From the NCBI GenBank assembly GCA_021783695.1, contig JAJXTO010000005.1, positions 43,809 through 107,808 of the forward strand: a stretch of 64,000 nt of DNA, read 5' to 3'. This DNA comes from Pseudomonadota bacterium. GTDB lineage: Bacteria > Pseudomonadota > Gammaproteobacteria > Burkholderiales > Burkholderiaceae_C. A program made the translations under genes and the position numbers. Positions 18,914 through 27,181 of the stretch are shown one piece after another (position 1 is the stretch's first letter; each line of letters begins with the position of its first letter). The notes under the pieces were generated by a model. That model made no database searches, was not told the DNA's origin, and was given only the letters and a program-made list of their open reading frames with translations.

Positions 18914-19300
18914 ATGTCCCTCACCACCGACCAGCGCGAGACTCTGCGCGACAAACTGCAACAGCGCCGCATCCAGATGGTGGCCGATCTGCGGGATGAA
19001 TCCATCAGCGAGGACGGCACGCTGGCGGTACGCAGCCACCGTGGTGAAACCGACGACGAGGCCGTCGTCGAGGCCATGGACGCGGTGGAAATCGCCTCGA
19101 CCGCGCGCGACGCCAGCGAGCTTGCCGCCATCGACCGCGCCCTGCAGCGTCTGGACACGCCGGACTTCGGCGTCTGCATCGACTGCGGCGCCGACATCGA
19201 ACCCGCCCGCCTGATGGCCGAACCCACCGTGCTGCGCTGCACCGCCTGCCAGCAGCGTTTCGAACACCAGCACCACACACCGGGCGGCGCGCGGCTGTAG
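18914..19300 (+). CDS. DksA/TraR-family C4 zinc finger protein
   Basis: The 128-residue protein is a short DksA-like protein. It has an N-terminal coiled-coil pair (about residues 5-75) and a C-terminal C4 zinc finger, CIDCG and CTACQ, about 20 residues apart. Proteins of this family reach into the RNA polymerase secondary channel and adjust promoter response, sometimes with ppGpp. The coiled-coil tip lacks the clear DxxDxA of classical DksA, so a specialised paralogue is likely. AGGAGA precedes the ATG. Confidence 0.82.
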   Translation: MSLTTDQRETLRDKLQQRRIQMVADLRDESISEDGTLAVRSHRGETDDEAVVEAMDAVEIASTARDASELAAIDRALQRLDTPDFGVCIDCGADIEPARLMAEPTVLRCTACQQRFEHQHHTPGGARL

Positions 19301-19310
19301 CATCCGGGGC

Positions 19311-19652
19311 ATGTCTCAGCGTTCTGCCACGCCCCTTGGAAGCCCTGGCCTTGAGCGGGCGCTCACCCGCTGGCTGATTCCGGCGTATTTCATCGGCGTT
19401 GGCCTGCCGTGGGTCATCGGCGCCTGGCTCAAAACCCGTTATCAGCCCGGCCTGGTGCAGGGCGACCCGCAGCCCTCGCGCGACCTCATCGACATTTTTT
19501 GCATCGGCGTCAGCCTGTTCGACGCCACCCTGGTCTTCACCGTGGGCATTGGCTGCCTCGTGGTGTCCATCATGAAAGGCCCGGTGCACAGGGGCGATGT
19601 CTCCCACGCCACGCAACAGGTGCGCGAGCCAGGCGAGCGGGAGCGGTTTTGA
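19311..19652 (+). CDS. Small inner-membrane protein, function unknown
   Basis: The 113-residue protein has two likely membrane helices, about residues 22-42 and 68-90, joined by a hydrophilic loop. I do not recognise the family. It ends one base before the mobA start and probably belongs to the mobA-moeA unit. The ribosome binding site is weak. Confidence 0.6.
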   Translation: MSQRSATPLGSPGLERALTRWLIPAYFIGVGLPWVIGAWLKTRYQPGLVQGDPQPSRDLIDIFCIGVSLFDATLVFTVGIGCLVVSIMKGPVHRGDVSHATQQVREPGERERF

Positions 19653-19653
19653 A

Positions 19654-20259
19654 ATGCTGCACGCCATTGTCAAAGGCGACATCACCGGGCTGATCCTTGC
19701 TGGCGGGCGTGGCAGCCGCATGGGCGGGGCCGACAAGGGTTTGCAGCTCTGGCGCGGTCTGCCGTTGGCGCAGCAGGTGCTGCAGCGGCTGGGGCCCCAG
19801 GTTGGCCCGGTGCTGCTGAATGCCAACCGTCACCTGGAAACCTATCGCGCCTGGGGGCTGCCGGTGCTGACTGACCGTCTGCCGCTCGATTTTTCCGGGC
19901 CGCTGGCCGGTTTTCTCGCCGGGCTGGATGTCTGCGCCACGCCGTATCTGCTCACCGCGCCCTGCGATTCACCGCTGCTCCCCCCCGATCTGGCGGCGCG
20001 GCTCGGCGCCGGGCTGCTGGCCGCGCAAGCGCGCATCGCGCTGCCACGTGCGGGAGATCGGCTGCAGCCGGTGTTCTGCCTGATGGAGGCCGGCCTGCGC
20101 GACGATCTGCGCGCCTTTCTCCAATCAGGCGGCAGCAAGATCGACGTGTGGACGGCGCGGCACCGCATGGCCATTGTGGATTTCGACGATGCCCATGCCT
20201 TCGAGAACATCAATACCCAGGACGACCTGCAACGTCTGGAACGCACCGACACGCCATGA
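19654..20259 (+). CDS. mobA: Molybdenum cofactor guanylyltransferase MobA
   Basis: MobA attaches GMP to molybdopterin to form the guanine dinucleotide cofactor used by DMSO-reductase-family enzymes. The 201-residue protein has the GTP-binding signature ILAGGRGSRMGGADKG near residue 14 and TAPCDSPLLPPDLAARL near residue 100. The ATG at 19654 has GGGAG upstream; a 19-residue longer frame overlaps the previous gene and is rejected. Its TGA overlaps the moeA ATG. Confidence 0.93.
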   Translation: MLHAIVKGDITGLILAGGRGSRMGGADKGLQLWRGLPLAQQVLQRLGPQVGPVLLNANRHLETYRAWGLPVLTDRLPLDFSGPLAGFLAGLDVCATPYLLTAPCDSPLLPPDLAARLGAGLLAAQARIALPRAGDRLQPVFCLMEAGLRDDLRAFLQSGGSKIDVWTARHRMAIVDFDDAHAFENINTQDDLQRLERTDTP

Positions 20260-21542
20260 CCCGCCCCTTCGATCTGCAGCAAGTTGTCTCCTGCGTGAGC
20301 GGCTACGACCCCGATGCGCTTCGGGTGGATGCGGCGCTGGCCGTCATTCAGGCCAGCGTGCAGCCCGTGTCGGCCATTGAACGCCTGGCGGTGCGGGCCG
20401 CGCTGGGCCGCGTGCTGGCGCAGGACATCGCTTCTCCCATCGACGTACCGGCGCACGACAACTCGGCCATGGACGGTTACGCCCTGCGCGGCGCCGACCT
20501 TGCCGCGCAGGGCGACACGGTGCTGCGCATTGCCGGCCGCGGCCTGGCCGGACACGCCTACGACGGCGAGGTGCCCGCTGGCAGCGCCTTGCGCATCATG
20601 ACCGGAGCCGTCATGCCCGCGGGGTGCGACACGGTCGTGCCGCAGGAGTTTTGCCGCGTGGAGGGTGATACGGTCATCCTGCCGCAGGGCGTGGTGCGCA
20701 CTGGCGACAACCGCCGTCTGCGTGGCGAAGATCTGGCGCGCGGCAAGACCGCCTTGCCCGCGGGCAAGGTGCTGCGTCCGGCCGATCTGGGGCTCCTTGC
20801 CTCGCTCGGCATGGCCGAAGTGTCGGTGCGGCGCAAACTGCGCGTGGCCTTTTTTTCCAGCGGGGATGAGCTGCGCTCGATCGGTCAGCCGCTTGACGCC
20901 GGTTGCGTTTATGACAGCAACCGCTACACCCTGTGGGGCATGCTGGAGCGTCTGGGCTGCGAGCTCATCGACCTCGGCGTAGTGTCCGATACCCCGCAGG
21001 CGATGGAAGCCGCGCTGCGTACCGCCACCGCTTGCGCCGACGTGGTGATCACCTCGGGCGGGGTCAGCGTGGGCGAAGCCGACTACCTGCGCAGCACTCT
21101 CTCCCGCATGGGTGAAGTGGTGTTCTGGCGCATTGCCATGCGGCCGGGGCGCCCACTGGCCTTCGGTCAGTTGCGGGCAGACGCGCACAGCGCCTGGCTG
21201 TTCGGCCTGCCGGGCAATCCGGTTGCGGTGATGGTGACGTTTTACGCCTTCGTCCGCCCGGCGCTGCTGCACTGCATGGGCGCCAGCCCGCAGCCGCAGC
21301 CGATGCTGCGCGCGGTCAGTGCGCAGGCCCTGCGCAAAAAACCGGGCCGCACCGAATACCAGCGCGGTCTGCTCACTCCCCTGCCCGATGGGCGCTGGCA
21401 GGTCAGCGCCATTGGCAATCAGGGATCGGGCGTGTTGAGTTCGATGTCGCAGGCGCACGGTCTCATCGTGCTGCACCACGACCAGGCCACCGCGCAGGCC
21501 GGCGATCTGGTGGATGTGCTGCTGTTCGAGGGCCTGGTGTAA
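20256..21542 (+). CDS. moeA: Molybdopterin molybdenumtransferase MoeA
   Basis: MoeA inserts molybdate into adenylated molybdopterin. The 428-residue protein shows HDNSAMDGYALR near residue 66, RIMTGAVMPAGCDTVV near residue 112, and the MoCF-biosynthesis motif SGGVSVGEADYL near residue 265. FGLPGNPVAVMVTF follows. The start overlaps the mobA stop as ATGA, so the two genes are coupled. The organism must therefore use a molybdoenzyme encoded elsewhere. Confidence 0.95.
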   Translation: MTRPFDLQQVVSCVSGYDPDALRVDAALAVIQASVQPVSAIERLAVRAALGRVLAQDIASPIDVPAHDNSAMDGYALRGADLAAQGDTVLRIAGRGLAGHAYDGEVPAGSALRIMTGAVMPAGCDTVVPQEFCRVEGDTVILPQGVVRTGDNRRLRGEDLARGKTALPAGKVLRPADLGLLASLGMAEVSVRRKLRVAFFSSGDELRSIGQPLDAGCVYDSNRYTLWGMLERLGCELIDLGVVSDTPQAMEAALRTATACADVVITSGGVSVGEADYLRSTLSRMGEVVFWRIAMRPGRPLAFGQLRADAHSAWLFGLPGNPVAVMVTFYAFVRPALLHCMGASPQPQPMLRAVSAQALRKKPGRTEYQRGLLTPLPDGRWQVSAIGNQGSGVLSSMSQAHGLIVLHHDQATAQAGDLVDVLLFEGLV

Positions 21543-21569
21543 GCCCCTTGCGCCTGCCGCTCGGCAAGG

Positions 21570-22010
21570 TCAGAAGATTTTGTTGATCAGATCATCGCCC
21601 AGCCCCATGCCAGCGCCCATTTCCATGGCGCGGCCGAAACCGGAATTGAGAAAGCCGTCGAGCGCGCCCATGATGCCCCCGCCCTGCATCTGCATGGGCA
21701 TGGCGGCGTTCTGCGCCATCATGCCCTGCGGCATATAGCCAGGCTGCATCGCGGCCGGCATGGCCTGCATCTGCTGCGCCTGGTTCTGCCACATGGCGTG
21801 GATTGCCTGCAGCACCTGGCTCATCTGCTGCTGCTCGGTCTGCACGCCCAGCGCCACTTCGCGCAGATCGAGCAGCCATTCGCGCGCGTCCTGATTGCCG
21901 CCCTGTGCGGCAGCCTGCAGCTTGCCGGCCAAGGCCTGCAACTGCTGCCCGACCTGCTGCGCCTCGCCCTGCAATTGCTGGTATTGCTGATCAATGGTCT
22001 GGATATCCAT
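21570..22010 (-). CDS. Gln/Met-rich coiled-coil protein, function unknown
   Basis: The 146-residue protein starts with a glutamine-rich helix (residues about 1-75) likely to form a coiled coil. It continues with a Met/Gln/Gly-rich region containing NQAQQMQAMPAAMQPGYMPQ, and ends with a glycine-rich amphipathic segment. It resembles no family I can name. The start at 22010 has GGAG eight bases upstream. Base composition matches the neighbours. Confidence 0.6.
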   Translation of the reverse strand: MDIQTIDQQYQQLQGEAQQVGQQLQALAGKLQAAAQGGNQDAREWLLDLREVALGVQTEQQQMSQVLQAIHAMWQNQAQQMQAMPAAMQPGYMPQGMMAQNAAMPMQMQGGGIMGALDGFLNSGFGRAMEMGAGMGLGDDLINKIF

Positions 22011-22109
22011 GCAAAATTCTCCGCTGCCGTTCAAAGCATCCATTGCACTCCAGTGGCGAGGATTTGCGCGTCAATGGATGTCAAAGTCGCAACAGATCGA
22101 TGCACGGTC

Positions 22110-23429
22110 TCATTCGAGCGCGTCCAGCAGCTTGTCCTGCCCGTCATGCCCCGACCGTCTGCGGCCCAGCAGGGCATACAGCAGGATGGCGCCGAAGGTC
22201 GCGGTGCCGATTCCGCCCAGCGCGAACTCACCAAACTTCAGGGTGAAGTCCGCCGTGCCCAGCATCAGGGTGATGGCCACGATGATGAGGTTGCGGCTGT
22301 CGGAGAAGTCCACCTTGTTGTCCACCCAGATGCGGGCACCCGACACGGCGATCAGACCGAAGATGACGATGGCCACGCCCCGCAGCACCGGCGGCGGAAT
22401 GAGGTGGATGAGCGCGCCGAATTTTGGGCTGAAGCCGAACACGATGGCAATCACCGCGGCGGTGGCGAAAATCAACGTGGAGTAGATCTTGGTCGCCGCC
22501 ATCACACCGATGTTCTCGGCATAGGTAGTCACCCCCGTGCCGCCGACTGAGCCGGAAACCATGGTGGCGATGCCATCGCCCAGGAAGGCGCGGCCCATGT
22601 AGCGATCGAGGTTGCGGCCCGTCATGGCGGTGACGGCCTTGATGTGGCCGAGGTTCTCCGCCACCAGGATGACCACGACCGGAACGATCAGGCTCATCGC
22701 CTTGGGCTGAAACTCGGGTGTAGCGAACGCGGGCAGGCCGAACCAGGCCGCCTGGGCGACGCCTGAGAAATCCATCGGCGTGCCCCATCCCAGGCCATTG
22801 GTCAACACGGCGTAGATCACGCTGGCGATCAGCAAACCCACCAGAATGAGCAGCCGCTGCACCATGCCCCGGGTGTAGACCGCCACCAGGCCGATGCTGA
22901 CAAAGGTGATGAGCGCCATCCAGTCGTCGAAATTGCTGGCTCCGTGGCTCTTGATGGCGATCGGCGCCAGATTCAGCCCGATCACCGCGACCACCGACCC
23001 CGTCACCACCGGCGGCATCAGGCGCTCGATCCACTTCACGCCCACACCCATGACGATGAGGCCGATCGCCGCATACACCACGCCGCAGGCGATGATGCCG
23101 CCCAGGGCCACGCCAATGTTCGGGTTCGCGCCGCTGCCCGCATAGCCGCTGGCCGCAATGACCACGCCGATGAACGAGAACGATGAGCCCAGATAGCTCG
23201 GCACCCGGCCGCCGACGATGAGAAAGAAAATCAGCGTGCCCACCCCGCTCATCAGGATGGCGATATTGGGGTTGAAGCCCATGAGCAGCGGCGCGAACAC
23301 CGTCGAACCGAACATGGCCACCACATGCTGCAGCCCCATGGCCAGGGTCTGCGGCCCAGGCAGGCGTTCATCCGGGGCGATCACCCCGCTGGTCTTGAGT
23401 TGCCATTTGGGAAAGTACGACGCGGTCAT
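22110..23429 (-). CDS. uraA: NCS2-family uracil/xanthine permease
   Basis: This is a nucleobase:cation symporter-2 of 439 residues with about 14 membrane segments. Family signatures include GLQHVVAMFG near the N-terminus, VAENLGHIKAVTAMTGR in the middle and GSVGGTGVTTYAENIGVMA. These fit the UraA/RutG branch, so uracil or a related pyrimidine is the likely substrate; upp lies about 3 kb away. I prefer the ATG at 23429 because CGGAG precedes it at good spacing; an ATG at 23447 adds six residues. Confidence 0.87.
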   Translation of the reverse strand: MTASYFPKWQLKTSGVIAPDERLPGPQTLAMGLQHVVAMFGSTVFAPLLMGFNPNIAILMSGVGTLIFFLIVGGRVPSYLGSSFSFIGVVIAASGYAGSGANPNIGVALGGIIACGVVYAAIGLIVMGVGVKWIERLMPPVVTGSVVAVIGLNLAPIAIKSHGASNFDDWMALITFVSIGLVAVYTRGMVQRLLILVGLLIASVIYAVLTNGLGWGTPMDFSGVAQAAWFGLPAFATPEFQPKAMSLIVPVVVILVAENLGHIKAVTAMTGRNLDRYMGRAFLGDGIATMVSGSVGGTGVTTYAENIGVMAATKIYSTLIFATAAVIAIVFGFSPKFGALIHLIPPPVLRGVAIVIFGLIAVSGARIWVDNKVDFSDSRNLIIVAITLMLGTADFTLKFGEFALGGIGTATFGAILLYALLGRRRSGHDGQDKLLDALE

Positions 23430-23558
23430 CTGGATCTCCGGAGTCATCAGGCTGCGCGGCTGCAGCGGCCTTGCGTGTGAATGATTCCCGGATTCTCCTG
23501 CATTCCCTAGCCCGCGCCCGGCAGCAACGATTGCAGCGCCTCAAGCCCGGCACTGCAC

Positions 23559-23601
23559 TTGACGCTCTGAATTTCAGAGCATAGACTCTGCAAATCAGAG
23601 T
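23559..23601 (+). promoter_or_regulatory. Sigma70 promoter with two embedded CTCTG-N5-CAGAG operators
   Basis: TTGACG (23559-23564) and TAGACT (23582-23587) are separated by exactly 17 bases. The first inverted repeat, GCTCTGAATTTCAGAGC (23564-23580), fills the spacer. The second, ACTCTGCAAATCAGAGT (23585-23601), covers the -10 and start point. The centres are 21 bp apart, two helical turns, so two dimers would bind the same face. This layout is classic for repression. The likely repressor is the winged-helix protein encoded at 24653. Confidence 0.72.
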
Positions 23602-23615
23602 GAACGAGTCGCGCC

Positions 23616-24656
23616 ATGGAAGATGCCGAGATCCGCCTACAAACCATCCAGTCGATGTTGAACGCCGGGCAGCGCAGCGTGCATCTGGAACGCCACACCC
23701 TGCTGATCTGGGGAATCACTGGCGGGCTGCTCTGCGCCTGCTCCGACCCGGTGCTGTCGATGATCGACAGCACCAATCTGCGCGCCCTGGCAGCGTTGCT
23801 GTGGCTGTCGTTCTGGCTCGGCTCGGCGGCACTGCTCGACCATGCACTGACCCGGCGCGCAAGACAGCTGCGCGAAGAAACCTTGCCTTTCGCCCAGGCG
23901 CAGATCGGCCGCGCCTGGCGGCTATTGTTCGGCCTCGGCATTCTGGGCACGGTGGCGACGTTTTTCTATGGCAGCGGTCTCATGGTGTACCCGCTCTGGA
24001 TGGTGCTGCTGGGTCTGGGCATCTTTCTGTTCGGCCTGTTTTCCCGCGCCCTGGTGGAATGGATCGGCATTTGCACCGTGCTGCTGGGCATCACGGCGCT
24101 GGCTGCGGGCCTGCCCGTCGGCGGCATGCGCTGGCTGGCCGCAAGTTGCTTTGTCGTCGGCCTGCCGCTGGTCGGCACACTCAGCCTAGCCACCGACGGC
24201 AGACCGCTCGCTGCGCGGCTTGCGGCCCTGGGCCTCTGGCTTGCCGCCGTGTTGCTGGCGGCGGCGCTGATGCATTCCATGCCCGGACTGGCGGCAGAGC
24301 ATCCAGACTCCCAACCCGTGCCGATCGGCGCGTTTCGTCCAGAGCCGGGCGCACAGGTGTTGCTGCTTCCTGCCGGTACCGTGGCCCACATCCGGCTCGA
24401 TCTCGACAGCCCTCTGCTCGCCGCCAGCCCGTCGGCCAGTTTGCCCGTCACCGTGACACAGCCCATTGTGCTGTCCACTCGCGACGGCCAGCCCGATGGA
24501 AGCTACCGTCTTGCCGGACAGCCATGGCAAAGCCTGAGTGACGGACTGCTGCGCCTGCAAATCGGCCACCTGCGCGTTGCGCTGCAGGGCCAGAGCGCTG
24601 GGCTGCAGGTGCATGCCACGTTCCACGTCGCCAATCCCACCCTGAGCCTGCCATGA
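23616..24656 (+). CDS. Membrane protein of a self-regulated unit, function unknown
   Basis: The 346-residue protein has a short cytoplasmic start, then about six membrane helices between residues 27 and 230. A soluble C-terminal domain of about 110 residues, probably beta-rich, follows and may face the periplasm. I do not recognise the family. It begins 14 bases after the tandem operator and overlaps the next gene, a winged-helix regulator, by four bases. That pairing suggests a membrane factor and its own repressor. Confidence 0.65.
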   Translation: MEDAEIRLQTIQSMLNAGQRSVHLERHTLLIWGITGGLLCACSDPVLSMIDSTNLRALAALLWLSFWLGSAALLDHALTRRARQLREETLPFAQAQIGRAWRLLFGLGILGTVATFFYGSGLMVYPLWMVLLGLGIFLFGLFSRALVEWIGICTVLLGITALAAGLPVGGMRWLAASCFVVGLPLVGTLSLATDGRPLAARLAALGLWLAAVLLAAALMHSMPGLAAEHPDSQPVPIGAFRPEPGAQVLLLPAGTVAHIRLDLDSPLLAASPSASLPVTVTQPIVLSTRDGQPDGSYRLAGQPWQSLSDGLLRLQIGHLRVALQGQSAGLQVHATFHVANPTLSLP

Positions 24657-25000
24657 CCACGCCCCTCCCCCAATTCGACCCACTGCTGCATCAGCCCCTG
24701 CGCACTCAGATCGCGGCCTTCCTGGCTGCGCGCGGCGAGGCCACCTTCTCCGAACTCAAACAGGCGCTGGAGGCGACCGACGGCAACCTCGACTCGCACA
24801 TGACCAAGTTCACCGACGCCGGTTACGTCAAAACGCGAAAGCAGGCGGCGGCCACGGGGCGCGCGCAGACCGTGTTCAGCCTCACGCCGGCTGGGCGCAA
24901 GGCACTCGCGGCTTATATCGCGCAGCTGCACGCGCTGGTGGCTTTGAGCGAAGCGCCAGCAAGCAAGCCCGCCGCATCCAAACAACTCAAGCCGGTCTGA
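24653..25000 (+). CDS. Winged-helix transcriptional regulator (PF13601-like)
   Basis: The 115-residue protein is a small MarR/ArsR-like winged-helix DNA-binding protein. Residues about 10-90 carry the fold: an entry helix, FSELKQALEATDGNLDSH as the helix-turn-helix, then the wing in YVKTRKQAAATGRAQTVFSL. Such regulators bind short palindromes as dimers. It is translated with the preceding membrane protein (ATGA overlap), so the tandem palindromes at 23564-23601 are its probable target. No metal-binding cysteines are present. Confidence 0.8.
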   Translation: MTTPLPQFDPLLHQPLRTQIAAFLAARGEATFSELKQALEATDGNLDSHMTKFTDAGYVKTRKQAAATGRAQTVFSLTPAGRKALAAYIAQLHALVALSEAPASKPAASKQLKPV

Positions 25001-25069
25001 AAGCCTCGGCCTGAATCTGCCCACTCCCACGTTCTCCATCCATCAAGCACTCGCGCAAAGGAAAGACCG

Positions 25070-25492
25070 ATGAAACCCCTTCTTCACACCCTCGCCGTCT
25101 CCGCTGCCGCACTGGCCGCTCTCTCCCTGTCCGGCTGTGCCAGTCTGGTGCTGCCCAGCGCCGACACCATGGCCAAGCTGCCGGTCGTGCGCTTTGGCGA
25201 ACAGGCGCCAGCGCACCAGGAGTATGTGCTGCTGCTCCCGGCCAATACCCCATTGCCCATTGATACGTCGGTCGAGGGCAGCCTTCTGGCGCAGGGCGCC
25301 AAGACACAGTTGACCGTCACCCTGAAAAAGAACCTCTACATCTACAAACGCTGGGTCAGCTTCGACGACAAGACCTGGATGCCGGGCCAGGATGTGATCG
25401 ATGGAAAATTCCGCATCACCATTCCCGGCGAGAAAACCGGTACCGACCCCGGCGTCATGAAGGCCGAGTTCAATCTGAAGGCGGATCACTAG
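25070..25492 (+). CDS. Putative lipoprotein
   Basis: The 140-residue protein has a lipoprotein signal peptide ending in the lipobox LSGC, with the lipidated cysteine at about residue 23. The mature part is about 118 residues, probably beta-sandwich-like, with no recognised catalytic motif. AAAGGAAAG sets the start. It follows the winged-helix gene by 69 bases on the same strand and may be part of that unit. The 264 bases between it and upp hold no gene I recognise. Confidence 0.7.
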   Translation: MKPLLHTLAVSAAALAALSLSGCASLVLPSADTMAKLPVVRFGEQAPAHQEYVLLLPANTPLPIDTSVEGSLLAQGAKTQLTVTLKKNLYIYKRWVSFDDKTWMPGQDVIDGKFRITIPGEKTGTDPGVMKAEFNLKADH

Positions 25493-25756
25493 CCTGCCAG
25501 CTGCCGCCGACCGCACGGGAAGTCGCTCGAGATGGTCATCCGCAATCGCCCGAGCTTGGGGCCGAGGGTGGAGACGAACTCCACCGGCAGAACGGCCAGA
25601 GCGCCAAGGCGCCGCGGTGCAGATCACCAGATTGGCCGACAACGATATGGTGAAGTTGTCCACGAAGCACAGCGCACCAGGACAGCGCATCGTGGAACTG
25701 CGAATCTGAAATTCCATCCCAGGCAACACTTGGTTGCCAGTTCCACCAGCCTGCCT

Positions 25757-26392
25757 CTACTTGGTACCGAAAATGCGGTCGCCCGCATCCCCCAGGCCGG
25801 GGACGATGTAGCCGTGATCGTTGAGCCGCTCGTCGATGGCGGCCAGGGTGATGGGCACGTCCGGGTGGGCCACGCGCACGGTGCGCACGCCTTCGGGCGC
25901 GGCCAGCAGATTCACCAGTTTGAGCGCAGTGGCGCCGGCGCGCTTGAGGTGGGTGAGCGCAGCCGCTGCCGAGTTGCCGGTGGCGAGCATGGGGTCGACC
26001 ACGATGACCAGGCGTTCGGCCATGTCGTCGGGCACCTTGAAGTAATACTCCACCGGCTCCAGCGTGGCCGGGTCGCGGTACAGCCCGATGTGGCCGACGC
26101 GGGCGTTGGGCAGCAGGTCGATCATGCCGTCGAGCATGCCGTTGCCCGCGCGCAGGATGGACACCAGACACAGCTTCTTGCCCGCGAGGATGGGCATGCG
26201 GCAGTCGGCCACCGGAGTGCTCACGTCCACCAGCTCGGTGGGCAGATCGCGCGTGGCCTCATACGCCAGCATGGCGGCGATCTCGCGCACCAAGCGGCGG
26301 AAGTTGTCGGTGGTGGTGTCCTTGCTGCGCGCCAGCGTGAGTTTGTGCTGCACCAGCGGATGCTGGACGACGTGGACCTGGGAATCGTTCAT
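25757..26392 (-). CDS. upp: Uracil phosphoribosyltransferase
   Basis: Upp converts uracil and PRPP to UMP in pyrimidine salvage. The 211-residue protein begins with [15 protein letters not shown]. It has the PRPP-loop motif [15 protein letters not shown] near residue 130 and the C-terminal uracil-binding region [18 protein letters not shown]. It would act with the NCS2 permease encoded at 22.1-23.4 kb. Confidence 0.96.
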   Translation of the reverse strand: MNDSQVHVVQHPLVQHKLTLARSKDTTTDNFRRLVREIAAMLAYEATRDLPTELVDVSTPVADCRMPILAGKKLCLVSILRAGNGMLDGMIDLLPNARVGHIGLYRDPATLEPVEYYFKVPDDMAERLVIVVDPMLATGNSAAAALTHLKRAGATALKLVNLLAAPEGVRTVRVAHPDVPITLAAIDERLNDHGYIVPGLGDAGDRIFGTK

Positions 26393-26603
26393 GGCGGACT
26401 TTTCTTGGAATTGTGACGTTGTGGGGATGAGGGCAATTTTGCGTCATTCCCTTGTGCGCACCTGCAACACCCGCAACCGTTGGTGTGAAACGCCCGGGAA
26501 GTCGTCCACCAGGGTTTGCAGTGGCCCGACTGCTGAACCATACCGCACTGCAGCAGAAGATCGATCCGCTACGCCAGCCGCGATTCATTACCCGGAAACT
26601 CCC

Positions 26604-27052
26604 ATGCTTCGCGCCTCCGGACCCTGCCCGCAGCTGCGCGCTCGGCCTGCAGGTCCATCTGGCGTTTGCCGCTCAAGCCACGCCCAAAGACCCCGAAGCG
26701 CTGCGCGGCGTTTATCTGGCGCGCGCCGACGACTGCATCGCCTGCCACACCGCACAGGGCGGCAAACCCTGCGCCGGTGACCTGCCGATGAATCTGCCCA
26801 TGTGCGTCGACGGGTGTATTCGTCCACGATCACCCTGGACAAGCAGGACGGCATCGAGAACTGGCACGCGGCCAATCTGCGCGGCGACCTTTCCATCCGG
26901 GCGCGGCGCTCAACGACCAGCATGTGGCCGAGATCGCCCGCTATGTGCGCAGCAGCTGGGGCAACGACACGCCGAACGTCAGCTCCGGCAGCGCCACAAA
27001 GGCCCGCAAGAGCACGGCACAACCGCCAGAGGAGCAGCCGCCCGGCGCATGA
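26604..27052 (+). pseudogene. Decayed cytochrome c subunit (dehydrogenase type)
   Basis: Pieces of one cytochrome c gene lie in three frames. The first frame reads RGVYLARADDCIACHTAQGG, with a CxxCH heme site at 26734-26748. After a shift near 26802 comes VYSSTITLDKQDGIENW. After another near 26906 comes ALNDQHVAEIARYVRSSWGN, ending at the TGA 27050-27052. These match the first and last parts of the multi-heme cytochrome c subunits of membrane alcohol/gluconate-type dehydrogenases. The middle, usually over 200 residues, is missing. At least two frameshifts and a large deletion are implied. No catalytic subunit gene is beside it. Confidence 0.75.
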
Positions 27053-27181
27053 CGGCTTCTGACATGACTCGTTTCAATTAAACGCACTTGTTCACCGCTT
27101 CACGCAAAGTCCGGAAGGAGAATGAAACATGACATTCGACGGCGCGCGATGCACGCGCCGGTTCACCCTCTGGAGACTCTC

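Noticed and set aside
19842..21479. Long minus-strand open frame opposite mobA and moeA
   Set aside because: Its translation is histidine/arginine-rich with no family features, typical of antisense frames in GC-rich genes. The plus-strand genes are certain.
25493..25756. Possible gene remnant between the lipoprotein gene and upp
   Set aside because: Six-frame reading gives no stretch I recognise and no start with a ribosome binding site; I see nothing supportable there.
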